From: Acidobacteriota bacterium
GTDB taxonomy: Bacteria; Acidobacteriota; Terriglobia; UBA7540
NCBI GenBank assembly: GCA_021827255.1
Contig: JAKAWO010000041.1
Span: 1 to 14,316, forward strand
DNA: 14,316 nt
Reading direction: 5' to 3'
This document shows positions 1 to 6,407 of this stretch, piece after piece; position 1 is the first letter of the stretch; each line of letters opens with the position of its first letter. Both the position numbers and the translations under genes were made by a program. A model generated the notes under the pieces. It was not told where the DNA came from. It worked only from the letters and a program-made list of their open reading frames with translations, and searched no databases.

Positions 1-1
1 C

Positions 2-161
2 TCGCCGAGAGACGTCGGGCGGAAAACCAAAAGGCCCTCCCTTGCTTTTTAACAAGGATACTTTCCAATCCAGCCTGTTTCAGCCGCGCGCCGGGCGCGC
101 GAGGGTCCACCGGTTTTAGGGTATCGTCCATGCGAGCGACGCGCACGACGAGGGTTCGCAC
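2..161 (-). other. Weak partial ORF at window edge, downstream of purM
   Basis: On the minus strand a frame stays open from an in-frame stop near 212 to the window edge. Possible starts are GTG at 161, with a GGAAGGGG run just upstream, or ATG at 131. The predicted peptide (from ATG: MDDTLKPVDPRAPGARLKQ...) is not recognised. It does not look like PurN, which often follows purM. An open stretch of about 54 codons is unremarkable in GC-rich DNA, so this may simply be the 3' flank of purM. A GC-only inverted repeat (CGCGCGCC-G-GGCGCGCG) lies inside it at about 87-103 with no T-tract on either side. Confidence 0.15.
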
Positions 162-192
162 GCTGCCCCTTCCGGCAAAGACGCCGACCGGC

Positions 193-1218
193 TCAACCGC
201 CAGTATATTTCACCCCCGGCCGGCCTCGAATGATTTGTCCGATGATGAAGAATCGCTCCTTTCGCTTTTTCAGGAAGCCGGCCACGCGGCTCGCCTTCCG
301 TTCCGGCACGATCAGGAGCATGCCGAGCCCCATGTTGAACGTGCGCAGCATATCATCGAGGGGAACACGTCCGCAGCGCTCGATGAGGGGGAAGATCGGC
401 AGTGGCTCCCATGAACCGAGGCGAATTTCCGCGCCATAGCCGCGCGGCAGGATGCGCGGCGTATTCTCCGTTATTCCGCCGCCCGTGATGTGGGCCAGGG
501 CGGCGAGCCATCGCCTTTGGAGCAGGGGTTCGACGACCGGCCAGTAACACCGGTGGGGCTGCAACAATTCCTCTCCCAGGCGGCGGCCGAGTTCCGGCAG
601 GTAGCGCGTCAGCGGAATCCCGTCTTTTTCGATCAGCACCTTCCGCGCCAGCGTGAAGCCGTTGGTGTGCAAACCCGCCGAGGGCAGGCCAAAAATCATG
701 TCACCGGCTCGAACCCGGCTGCCGTCCAGCAAGTCGGCCCGACGAACCCAGCCTACAATGCAGCCCGCCAAGTCGTATTCGTCCTCCGGATAACACCCCG
801 GCATCTCCGCCGTTTCGCCCCCTACGAGCGCGCATCCGGTAGCCCGGCAGGCTTCCGCGACGCCGCGCACCAGCTCGGCGGCCACGCGCGGACGCAGCTT
901 GCCCATGGCCAGGTAATCGAGAAAAAAGAGCGGCCGCGCCCCGTGAACCGCGATGTCGTTGACGCAGTGGTTCACCAGGTCGGCGCCGACCGACGCATGC
1001 TGGTTCATGGCGAAGGCGACCTTGAGCTTGGTCCCAACGCCGTCCATGCTCGCGACCAGCACAGCGTCGCGCGGCAGCCCGGCGGCGGAGAAGAACCCGC
1101 CGAACGCCCCCACGTCACGAACCACGCGAGCGTTGAAGGTCTTGCGGGCAAGCTGCTGAATTTGAGCCTTGGCGCGGTCAGCAGCGGCGATGTCCACGCC
1201 GGAGTCTCGGTAGCGCAT
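193..1218 (-). CDS. purM: Phosphoribosylformylglycinamidine cyclo-ligase (AIR synthetase)
   Basis: Cytoplasmic enzyme of de novo purine synthesis. It closes FGAM to aminoimidazole ribonucleotide using ATP. The 341 residues match the usual family length. Hallmarks seen in order: YRDSGVDI at 3-10, the nucleotide-binding SMDGVGTK at 57-64, CVNDI at 85-89, LVGGETAEMPG at 131-141, GLPSAGLHTNGF at 177-188, then HITGGGITEN and FNMGLGM in the C-terminal half. These are diagnostic of the PurM/AIRS fold. The ATG at 1218 begins directly at the conserved N-terminus. No Shine-Dalgarno precedes it, because the promoter -10 box ends only 11 nt upstream, so the mRNA should be leaderless or nearly so. The gene stands alone; no purN or purF is visible. 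I see nothing truncated or unusual in the protein. Confidence 0.97.
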   Translation of the reverse strand: MRYRDSGVDIAAADRAKAQIQQLARKTFNARVVRDVGAFGGFFSAAGLPRDAVLVASMDGVGTKLKVAFAMNQHASVGADLVNHCVNDIAVHGARPLFFLDYLAMGKLRPRVAAELVRGVAEACRATGCALVGGETAEMPGCYPEDEYDLAGCIVGWVRRADLLDGSRVRAGDMIFGLPSAGLHTNGFTLARKVLIEKDGIPLTRYLPELGRRLGEELLQPHRCYWPVVEPLLQRRWLAALAHITGGGITENTPRILPRGYGAEIRLGSWEPLPIFPLIERCGRVPLDDMLRTFNMGLGMLLIVPERKASRVAGFLKKRKERFFIIGQIIRGRPGVKYTGG

Positions 1219-1229
1219 CGGAAGCTGCC

Positions 1230-1259
1230 ATTATCGGAGATTTCGCGGCGCGGTGACAA
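1230..1259 (-). promoter_or_regulatory. Sigma70-type promoter of purM
   Basis: Read on the minus strand: TTGTCA (1259-1254), an 18-nt spacer, then GATAAT (1235-1230). These match TTGACA/TATAAT at five of six positions each. Transcription should begin about 7 nt downstream, near 1223, leaving a leader of about 5 nt before the purM ATG at 1218. This explains the absence of a ribosome binding site. An out-of-frame ATG overlaps the -10 box and should lie upstream of the transcript start. Confidence 0.65.
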
Positions 1260-1322
1260 GTTATTCCCCGCCGCGGCAAAATTGTCTCGAACATCAGGTG
1301 GGCGCGGGTACAATCTCGACGG

Positions 1323-1475
1323 CTACTCCTGTTCACCCACCCGGCGGTGATGAACGGCGAATAAGGCTGGCTCCAGCCGGCTGGAAACATCCCGCTGGTC
1401 AAAAATGTTGGTCAGATGACGCTTGACCGTCGGTTCGCTGATGCCGAACTCCCGAGCCTGGGCTTGCCAAGCGTG
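1323..1475 (-). pseudogene. C-terminal remnant of a NarL/LuxR-type response regulator
   Basis: Reading the minus strand down to a TAG at 1325-1323 gives AREFGISEPTVKRHLTNIF, then DQRDVSSRLEPALFAVHHR. This is the recognition-helix half of a LuxR/GerE helix-turn-helix, of the type that normally reads IAxxFGISExTVKxHLTNIFDKLGVSSRLELALFAVHHR. The DKLGV core has become DQRDV and a conserved Leu has become Pro. Further upstream in frame the similarity fades, there is no credible start codon, and the N-terminal receiver domain is absent. Its place is occupied by the plus-strand receptor gene from 1553. The fragment is best read as a decayed, truncated regulator gene left by a rearrangement. The left limit is the stop codon; the right limit is where similarity fades and is approximate. 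Confidence 0.7.
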
Positions 1476-1552
1476 AAACTGCTCAGTGTGTGCTGCGCTG
1501 ATTCTGAGTAGAATGTTTGCGACGCGGATCGTCGTGGCCGCATCTATAAACC

Positions 1553-4081
1553 GTGACCTCCAACCGTAGGCAATGGCGCGTGGCGCTCGGGAGTTTGGCC
1601 GCCTTTTCAGTCTTGTGCTTTGCCGCCCGCGCCCGCGGCGCGCCCCCCTCGTTTGGCCTGGCGGGAACGGTGAAGGACGTGAGCGGCGTCCCCATTGCCG
1701 GCGCTTCCTGCACCCTCACCGGGCCGGGCCTTCAAGGAGGTCTCACGCTTCGGGCCGGGAGCGATGGAAAGTTCGCCTTCTCTGGGTTAATCCCCGGATC
1801 GTTCAATCTGACCTGCGCGTCCATGCACCATGAGCCGGTTGAGAAGAAGGGAATTGTGGTGGGCGCGGCTGCTTCGCCTTATCTCGACGTGATTCTCCCG
1901 CCGGAGGTCATCTTTCGGCAGAAGGTTGAGGTCCGCGGCAAGGCCGGCCGCATTTCAGGCCAAAGCGCCGCCCACCCCTCGACCGTTAGCTCGGTTTCGC
2001 TGGAAAGTCTCCCCTTGGTTCAGGAGAAGTTCACCGCGGCGTTGCCGTTGGTGCCGGGCGTGGTGCGCACGCCGGACGGGCGCATCAGCATCAAAGGCTC
2101 GCTCGAGAATCAGGGAATGCTCTTGGTGGATTCCGCCGAGACCGTGGACCCGGTCACCGGAAGTTTTTCGATTGATGTCCCGATTGACGCCATCGAGTCC
2201 ATGCAGGTTTATAAGACGGCCTATCTTGCCCAGTACGGACGATTTTCCGGCGGCCTGACGACGATTCACACCAAAGCGCCTCCCGACCAGTGGACTTACG
2301 AGCTGAACGACTTTCTGCCCACGCCTCGCATCGAGGCCGGCCACATTGCGGGCATCGCGGACGACCGGCCTCGCCTCAGTTTCGGCGGCCCGCTCGTTCC
2401 CGGCAAGCTCGATTTCGCCGAATATCTGGTTTACATTTATGGACGCAACCCCGTCCGCGGGCTTCCGTACCCGCGCAATGAGATCAAGACCGAGGGCCTG
2501 ACGTCATTAACCGATTTCCAATACATCCTTTCTGACCGCGACCTGTTGAGCGCCAACGTGAGTGTTTTTCCGCTGCGCCACGAGTTTGCCAACATCAACT
2601 CGCTCGTCCCGCAATCGGCCTCGGCCAATTACGGCCAGCGGGGTGAATCCGTCGGTCTGACCGACCGCTTGCTGCGTTCGGGCGGCGGCATTCTGACGAC
2701 CGTCGCCAAAGAAACCACCTTCTCCAGTTACGCCAACGGACAAGGGCCGCAAGCCATGCGGGTGACGCCGGATGGCTGGGGTGGAAATTTTTTCAATGCT
2801 TGGACGCGCTCCAGCAACCAGCAGGAAATTCTCCAGACCTACGAATTCCCTCATTGGTCTGGCTGGGGGAAGCACTCCTTCACCCTCGGCGGCGACTTCA
2901 TCCATCGCGCCTATAACGGCCTCAGCGTTTCCCACCCGGTGCTGATCGAGCGCCAGGACGGTTCGCTGGCCGAGACAATCAATTTCAGCGGGCCGGCGTC
3001 GCTCAGCGCCGAAGACACGGAAGTCGCCGGCTTCGCCGAGGATCACTGGGCCATGAATCCCCGTCTGGCGCTTGAAACGGGGCTGCGCTATTCAGGCCAG
3101 ACGATTGGCGACCCCGCCGCATTTTCGCCCCGCGCCGGTCTGGTTTATACGCCCGGCTCCCGAGGGCGCACCGTGCTGCGCGGCGGCTTCGGCGTTTTTT
3201 ATGACCGCGTGCCGCTCCTCGCCGGCGATTTCACCCGCAATCCCGTTCGCAGCGTTACCCCTTTTGGGGTCTCAGGCCTTCCCCTGGGGCCGCCGATCGC
3301 TTTCCAGAATTTTTACGAAAAGGTGGATGAAGCAGGGATTGTTATCCCTTCGGGCCATCACTTGGCCAGCACGCCTTACAACCTCACTTGGAACGCCGAA
3401 GTGGATCAGGAGTTAACGCCCAACCTGCTGGTTCGGCTCAGCTACCTTTCCAGCCGCACCTATGACGAGTTCGTGGTGGATCCGCGCTTGACCAGCCCGA
3501 CCACCGCCTTGCTGCTGCTCAGCAACACCGGACGGTCGCGCTACCACGAGGTCGAATCCACCCTGCGCTATCGGCCCGGCTCGAACGCCGACTTGAACTT
3601 CTCCTACGTGTACAGCCGGGCGCGCGGCGACCTGAACACTCTCTCGATGCTTTATGTTCCCTTTGAGCAGCCGGTCATCCGGCCGGATTTTTTCGGGAAT
3701 CTCCCCTCGGACATCCCGCAGCGCGTCGTGGCCTGGGGCCGCTTCCGGCTTCCTCGGCGAATGACCGTCAGCCCTCTGTTCGACGTGCATTCGGGCTTTC
3801 CGTACTCCGTCTTCGACGTCCAGCAGAACTACGCCGGCTCGCCCAACCGTCTGCGGTTTCCCACCTTTCTCTCCCTCGACTTGAAACTGATGAAGGATTT
3901 TAGATTTCCCTTGATCCCGTGGCTCAAAAGTCACATGCTGCGCGGCGAGCTCCAGATTTTTAACGTCACCAATCACCAGAATCCGCGCGATGTATTTTCC
4001 AACCTGGCCTCGCCTTTCTTTGGAGACTTTGTCGGCTTTCAGCACAGAACCTACGACCTTTCTGTGGACGTGATTTACTGA
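1553..4081 (+). CDS. TonB-dependent receptor-like outer membrane protein with carboxypeptidase-regulatory-like domain
   Basis: Probable outer membrane receptor importing an unknown substrate (oligosaccharide, peptide or metal chelate) with TonB energy. Residues 1-30 form a signal peptide: Arg-rich start, hydrophobic GSLAAFSVLCFA, then ARARGA. Residues about 35-115 are a carboxypeptidase-regulatory-like beta-sandwich (AGTVKDVSGVPIAGA ... GKFAFSGLIPGSFNLTC). Residues about 145-240 are the plug (LPLVPGVVRTPDGRISIKG, YLAQYGRFSGG). The rest alternates short polar and aromatic strands typical of a beta-barrel and ends in the aromatic residue of DVIY. At 842 residues it is shorter than the roughly 1,000-1,200 residues of many Oar-like relatives. 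I found no clear TonB box. The start is GTG at 1553, which has an in-frame stop just upstream and no obvious Shine-Dalgarno. A GTG at 1580 is possible but would cut off the basic n-region of the signal. Substrate cannot be inferred from neighbours. Confidence 0.85.
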   Translation: MTSNRRQWRVALGSLAAFSVLCFAARARGAPPSFGLAGTVKDVSGVPIAGASCTLTGPGLQGGLTLRAGSDGKFAFSGLIPGSFNLTCASMHHEPVEKKGIVVGAAASPYLDVILPPEVIFRQKVEVRGKAGRISGQSAAHPSTVSSVSLESLPLVQEKFTAALPLVPGVVRTPDGRISIKGSLENQGMLLVDSAETVDPVTGSFSIDVPIDAIESMQVYKTAYLAQYGRFSGGLTTIHTKAPPDQWTYELNDFLPTPRIEAGHIAGIADDRPRLSFGGPLVPGKLDFAEYLVYIYGRNPVRGLPYPRNEIKTEGLTSLTDFQYILSDRDLLSANVSVFPLRHEFANINSLVPQSASANYGQRGESVGLTDRLLRSGGGILTTVAKETTFSSYANGQGPQAMRVTPDGWGGNFFNAWTRSSNQQEILQTYEFPHWSGWGKHSFTLGGDFIHRAYNGLSVSHPVLIERQDGSLAETINFSGPASLSAEDTEVAGFAEDHWAMNPRLALETGLRYSGQTIGDPAAFSPRAGLVYTPGSRGRTVLRGGFGVFYDRVPLLAGDFTRNPVRSVTPFGVSGLPLGPPIAFQNFYEKVDEAGIVIPSGHHLASTPYNLTWNAEVDQELTPNLLVRLSYLSSRTYDEFVVDPRLTSPTTALLLLSNTGRSRYHEVESTLRYRPGSNADLNFSYVYSRARGDLNTLSMLYVPFEQPVIRPDFFGNLPSDIPQRVVAWGRFRLPRRMTVSPLFDVHSGFPYSVFDVQQNYAGSPNRLRFPTFLSLDLKLMKDFRFPLIPWLKSHMLRGELQIFNVTNHQNPRDVFSNLASPFFGDFVGFQHRTYDLSVDVIY

Positions 4082-4121
4082 GGGCGGCGTTTGCCGCGTC
4101 AATTACCGGCCAAGTTCGGCG

Positions 4122-4130
4122 TGCTACAAT
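4122..4130 (+). promoter_or_regulatory. Extended -10 promoter of the MFS gene
   Basis: TGCTACAAT is an extended -10 element (TG-n-TACAAT). The predicted transcript start near 4137 lies 3-6 nt before the candidate start codons at 4140 (GTG) and 4143 (ATG), so the transcript would be leaderless or nearly so. I see no -35 box at 16-18 nt spacing, as is common for extended -10 promoters. Its presence suggests the transporter is transcribed independently of the receptor gene 58 bp upstream. Confidence 0.5.
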
Positions 4131-4139
4131 CCGCATCGC

Positions 4140-5453
4140 GTGATGGAAAACGAGCCCAGCGTGCTGCAATCTATTTCGGGAGCGCCGCCGCCTACCGGGC
4201 TCGGGCGCGCCTACGCCCGCTTGCTGCGCGCCAATCCGAATTTCCGGCGGATGTGGCTGGCGCAGCTCATCAGCGAAACCGGGGATTGGTTTTACAGCCT
4301 GGCGGTCTATGACCTTCTTTACCAAATGACCCACAGTGGCGAGGCTGTGGCGTGGGCGGTCATCATCCAGACGCTTCCCTGGGCGCTCATGACGCCCCTC
4401 GCCGGTCCCATCGTGGACCGTTTTTCGCGCCGCCGTTTGATGATCGTCACCGATCTTTGTCAGGGCGCGGTCGTCCTGGGATTATTGCTGGTCCGCGCCC
4501 CGTCCCAAGTGGGGCTGGTGTATTTGCTGCTGGGCCTCGAGATCGTTTTTGCCTCGGTTTTTGAGCCGGCCCGCTCGGCCCTCTTGCCCGACATTGTGGG
4601 CGCCGGTGAACTCCTCCCCGCCAACGCGCTGGCGACCATCACCTGGTCGGCCGCTTTGATGACGGGAGCGGCGCTGGGCGGAGTCGTCACCGCCTTTTTC
4701 GGCCGTGACGTCGCCGTCGTCGCCAACGCCGCCTCTTATTTCCTGTCGGCGGCGCTGGTCTGGCGGATTGTCGCCGTCGAAACCCATCTGGCCGCGCCCG
4801 CGCCCGAACAGGCGGCTCCCTCTGCGCCCCTCAGAGACGGCATGCGCTACGTCGCGGAAAATTCCAGAATCCTCACCCTGATTCTGGCCAAAACCGGCAC
4901 GGGTTTACTGGGCGGTTCGATGGTGATTCTGGTGATTTACGGTGAGCGGATCTTTCCTCTCGGCGGTCACGGCGTTCTGGCGATGGGCTTGCTCTATGCG
5001 GTGCGCGGCGCGGGCTCGGGGATTGGCCCCCTTCTCGGTCACCGCCTCACGCGCGGAATCGAACCCGCCATGTGGACCCTCATCACCGCGTCGTTCTTTA
5101 TCTGCGCGGCGTCCTTCCTTGCCCTGAGCTGGGCGCCTACGCTAGCCCTCGCTCTGCTCGCCCTTCTGGCCGCTTCGCTGGGTGGCAGCAACATCTGGGT
5201 GATGTCCACCACCCTCCTTCAGGTTCACACCGCAAGCCGGTTTCGCGGCCGCATCTTCGCGCTCGACTTCGGCGCGTGGATGCTGGCGGTTTCGGTATCG
5301 AATTACCTGGTCGGCTTAGGACTGGATCATTGGGGGCTGTCCGCGCGTCAGCTCGCCGCCGCCCTCGGAGGCGCGATGCTCCTTCTGGGCGTCGTCTGGC
5401 GGTGGACATCGAGAAATTGGACGGACCATCGGGCCAAGCCCCGCGAAGCATAA
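4140..5453 (+). CDS. Major facilitator superfamily transporter, probable exporter
   Basis: Inner membrane secondary transporter, about 12 predicted hydrophobic segments in 437 residues. The N-terminal cytoplasmic stretch leads into NFRRMWLAQLISETGDWFYSL (34-54). This opening resembles the EntS/MFS_3-type drug and siderophore exporters. MFS motif A is visible in the loop after TM2 as GPIVDRFSRRR (89-99). A second half-repeat begins after the basic/acidic loop near residues 220-240. No substrate-specific residue is recognisable, so proton-driven efflux of a small hydrophobic compound is family-level inference. Start may be GTG 4140 or, more likely, ATG 4143 directly after it. No Shine-Dalgarno is present and the promoter lies immediately upstream. 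It follows the receptor on the same strand, but the dedicated promoter argues against obligate co-transcription. Confidence 0.88.
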   Translation: MMENEPSVLQSISGAPPPTGLGRAYARLLRANPNFRRMWLAQLISETGDWFYSLAVYDLLYQMTHSGEAVAWAVIIQTLPWALMTPLAGPIVDRFSRRRLMIVTDLCQGAVVLGLLLVRAPSQVGLVYLLLGLEIVFASVFEPARSALLPDIVGAGELLPANALATITWSAALMTGAALGGVVTAFFGRDVAVVANAASYFLSAALVWRIVAVETHLAAPAPEQAAPSAPLRDGMRYVAENSRILTLILAKTGTGLLGGSMVILVIYGERIFPLGGHGVLAMGLLYAVRGAGSGIGPLLGHRLTRGIEPAMWTLITASFFICAASFLALSWAPTLALALLALLAASLGGSNIWVMSTTLLQVHTASRFRGRIFALDFGAWMLAVSVSNYLVGLGLDHWGLSARQLAAALGGAMLLLGVVWRWTSRNWTDHRAKPREA

Positions 5454-5594
5454 TCCGTGAAAATTTGCCGCTCGGCAAGCATAAAACCGGTCTTGCAATG
5501 GCTCCTACCCACCGATACCAAATTCTCAAAATTAAGGGCAACCATTTCTTGCCACCATACGTCAATGTGAGTAACCAACTCTGTGACTACCTGG

Positions 5595-5634
5595 GGAAGT
5601 GGGTAGCGCCGGCTGGACCGACTTACCCACTTCC
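5595..5634 (+). repeat. 11-bp perfect inverted repeat, possible MFS transcript end
   Basis: GGAAGTGGGTA (5595-5605) pairs perfectly with TACCCACTTCC (5624-5634). An 18-nt GC-rich loop separates the arms, and the pairing could extend by a G-U and a G-C pair. On the plus strand it is followed by pyrimidine-rich TCCTTCCTTTT, so it could end the MFS transcript about 140 nt past the stop codon. The T-tract is interrupted, so terminator function is uncertain. It could instead be a decayed mobile-element end or a structured RNA. Confidence 0.4.
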
Positions 5635-5801
5635 TCCTTCCTTTTGCGAAAACTAAGGATGAACAATTTACTGTCCTGAAAGAATTAGGGCCCCTTGGGG
5701 TGGATGGTTTCCTCCTCTGTCAAAAACGCCGACCGCCTGCGGTTGCCATGAAGAAGCGGCTCGTCCCTGCCCCCGTCGCGCGTCCGGCAGGCGAACAGAA
5801 A

Positions 5802-5835
5802 CAAAAAGCCCCCGTGAGCGACGCCCACAGGGGCT
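5802..5835 (-). terminator. Rho-independent terminator of the small secreted protein gene
   Basis: On the minus strand AGCCCCTGTG (5835-5826) pairs with CACGGGGGCT (5816-5807), a 10-bp stem with one U-G pair and a 9-nt loop. TTTTTGTTTC follows directly. This is a textbook intrinsic terminator about 50 nt past the TAG of the gene at 5885. It supports that short ORF being a genuine transcribed gene. Confidence 0.85.
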
Positions 5836-5842
5836 GGTAGAA

Positions 5843-5865
5843 TTGCCGGCACAATGGGCCGGCAA
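5843..5865 (-). repeat. 8-bp hairpin between the small gene and its terminator
   Basis: TTGCCGGC (5843-5850) and GCCGGCAA (5858-5865) form a perfect 8-bp stem with the 7-nt loop ACAATGG. It lies between the stop codon at 5885 and the terminator, so the transcript would end in two tandem hairpins. It may protect the 3' end, or be an inert palindrome. Confidence 0.45.
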
Positions 5866-5884
5866 AAGCAATCATCCAAGACCG

Positions 5885-6073
5885 CTACCTGTAAAACGCC
5901 GCCGGAGGCTTCGGAGCCTTCTTCTTCGGTGTCGTTTTCTTCTTCTTCTTCGGCGCGGTTTGCGCCTGCGCAGTGTTGCTGCCGCTCCACTGGTGACCCG
6001 CCGCCAACACGGGCATCGTCATAGCGCCCGTCAAAAGCGCAGCGAACAGTGTTGCCATCAGTTTTTTCATCAT
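5885..6073 (-). CDS. Small secreted lysine/proline-rich protein, function unknown
   Basis: A 62-residue protein. Residues 1-25 form a Sec signal peptide: MMKKLMATLFAALLTGAMTMPVLA with a likely cut after VLA or LAA. The mature part is about 37 residues: a short polar section (GHQWSGSNTAQAQ), then TAPKKKKKTTPKKKAPKPP and a final AAFYR. The tail is strongly basic and probably disordered, so binding to nucleic acid, acidic polysaccharide or the cell surface is possible, but that is inference. Evidence that it is a real gene: Shine-Dalgarno GGGAGG at 6083-6078, a signal peptide in frame, and a strong terminator downstream. Two ATGs are adjacent; the one at 6070 has the better 7-nt spacing (61 residues, MKKLMATL), versus 4 nt for the one at 6073. 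It is monocistronic, 334 bp downstream of the oxidoreductase gene. I recognise no family. Confidence 0.8.
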   Translation of the reverse strand: MMKKLMATLFAALLTGAMTMPVLAAGHQWSGSNTAQAQTAPKKKKKTTPKKKAPKPPAAFYR

Positions 6074-6077
6074 TGAA

Positions 6078-6083
6078 CCTCCC
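6078..6083 (-). promoter_or_regulatory. Ribosome binding site of the small secreted protein gene
   Basis: GGGAGG on the minus strand, preceded by an A-run. Spacing is 4 nt to the ATG at 6073 and 7 nt to the ATG at 6070, favouring the second start. Confidence 0.65.
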
Positions 6084-6120
6084 TTTTTTATCCAACGCTC
6101 TCTCCTTCCGCATTAACCCT

Positions 6121-6155
6121 GCCAAAGCGCGATTACATTAAGCTGTCTCTTTGGC
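6121..6155. repeat. 7-bp inverted repeat upstream of the small gene, possible operator
   Basis: GCCAAAG (6121-6127) and CTTTGGC (6149-6155) are exact inverted copies 21 nt apart, about 50-80 bp before the small gene. The interval includes TGTAAT on the minus strand, a candidate -10 box without a clear -35. A regulator bound across the arms could control this gene, but a chance occurrence cannot be excluded. Confidence 0.25.
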
Positions 6156-6362
6156 TTGTGTCGGTTTGTGCGCGGCACCGGTGGCGCGCGGCGCGGAGCG
6201 CGGGCGGACTTCCCCGTGTAATTCCTACCCGCTCAGGGAAGATTTTCCCGCGCTTGTCCACCCTTTCTTCTTTCGGCCTTGTGACGGTGGTCGAAGCGGG
6301 AGGCGTGGGCCAAGCGTAGCGTCACGTGGGAGGGTGTTTCGGCGCCAGCAGTGTGTCGTCCT

Positions 6363-6399
6363 TTGATATAACGCCGAGGGTTGATCTAACGATAGAGGG
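6363..6399. repeat. Two-copy imperfect tandem repeat
   Basis: TTGATATAACGCCGAGGG (6363-6380) is followed directly by TTGATCTAACGATAGAGGG (6381-6399). The copies share TTGAT-n-TAACG and GAGGG. TGATCG follows, which could be the start of a third broken copy. The repeat sits just past the stop codon of the oxidoreductase gene at 6408. Confidence 0.6.
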
Positions 6400-6407
6400 T
6401 GATCGCC

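Larger units (their letters stand above)
1219..1552. other. Divergent purM / receptor spacer
   Basis: This 334-bp spacer separates purM (leftward) from the receptor gene (rightward). It contains the purM promoter at 1230-1259 and a remnant of a LuxR-type regulator at about 1323-1475. Candidate plus-strand -10 boxes for the receptor are TACAAT near 1307-1312, TAGAAT at 1509-1514 and TATAAA at 1545-1550. None has a convincing -35 partner at normal spacing, so the receptor promoter is unresolved. Confidence 0.5.
5454..5884. other. Convergent intergenic spacer, A+T-rich in its first part
   Basis: This 431-bp spacer lies between the ends of the MFS gene (plus) and the small secreted protein gene (minus). 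Its first 250 bp or so are visibly richer in A+T than the genes around it. It holds a short TTGCC/GGCAA hairpin near 5465-5478, the 11-bp inverted repeat at 5595-5634, and the terminator and second hairpin of the minus-strand gene at 5796-5865. Short open frames here show no recognisable protein similarity, start signal or Shine-Dalgarno, and I do not call a gene. Confidence 0.5.
6074..6407. other. Spacer between oxidoreductase 3' end and the small gene
   Basis: This 334-bp spacer holds the small gene's ribosome binding site and upstream inverted repeat at its left and a tandem repeat at its right. A short GGGAA-GATT-TTCCC hairpin lies at 6236-6249. I see no convincing intrinsic terminator for the oxidoreductase gene. 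A plus-strand open frame at 6151-6366 starts with TTG and shows no recognisable similarity, so it is not called. Confidence 0.45.

Noticed and set aside
2..212. Possible purN following purM, prompted by a VGVFAGRGS-like stretch
   Set aside because: The stretch lies before any plausible start codon and the following residues do not match PurN.
490..1350. Plus-strand open frame of 286 codons opposite purM
   Set aside because: PurM motifs on the minus strand are complete and conserved; this frame is their antisense image with no ribosome binding site or domain.
5072..5656. Plus-strand open frame of 194 codons overlapping the end of the MFS gene
   Set aside because: Mostly an out-of-frame reading of the transporter that happens to continue into the A+T-richer spacer; no start signal.
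5685..6125. Minus-strand open frame of 146 codons over the small secreted protein gene
   Set aside because: It reads through the terminator hairpin and overlaps the small gene, which has a signal peptide, ribosome binding site and terminator in its favour.
6151..6366. Plus-strand open frame of 71 codons in the spacer before the oxidoreductase 3' end
   Set aside because: TTG start, no Shine-Dalgarno, no recognisable similarity, and Arg/Gly-rich composition.
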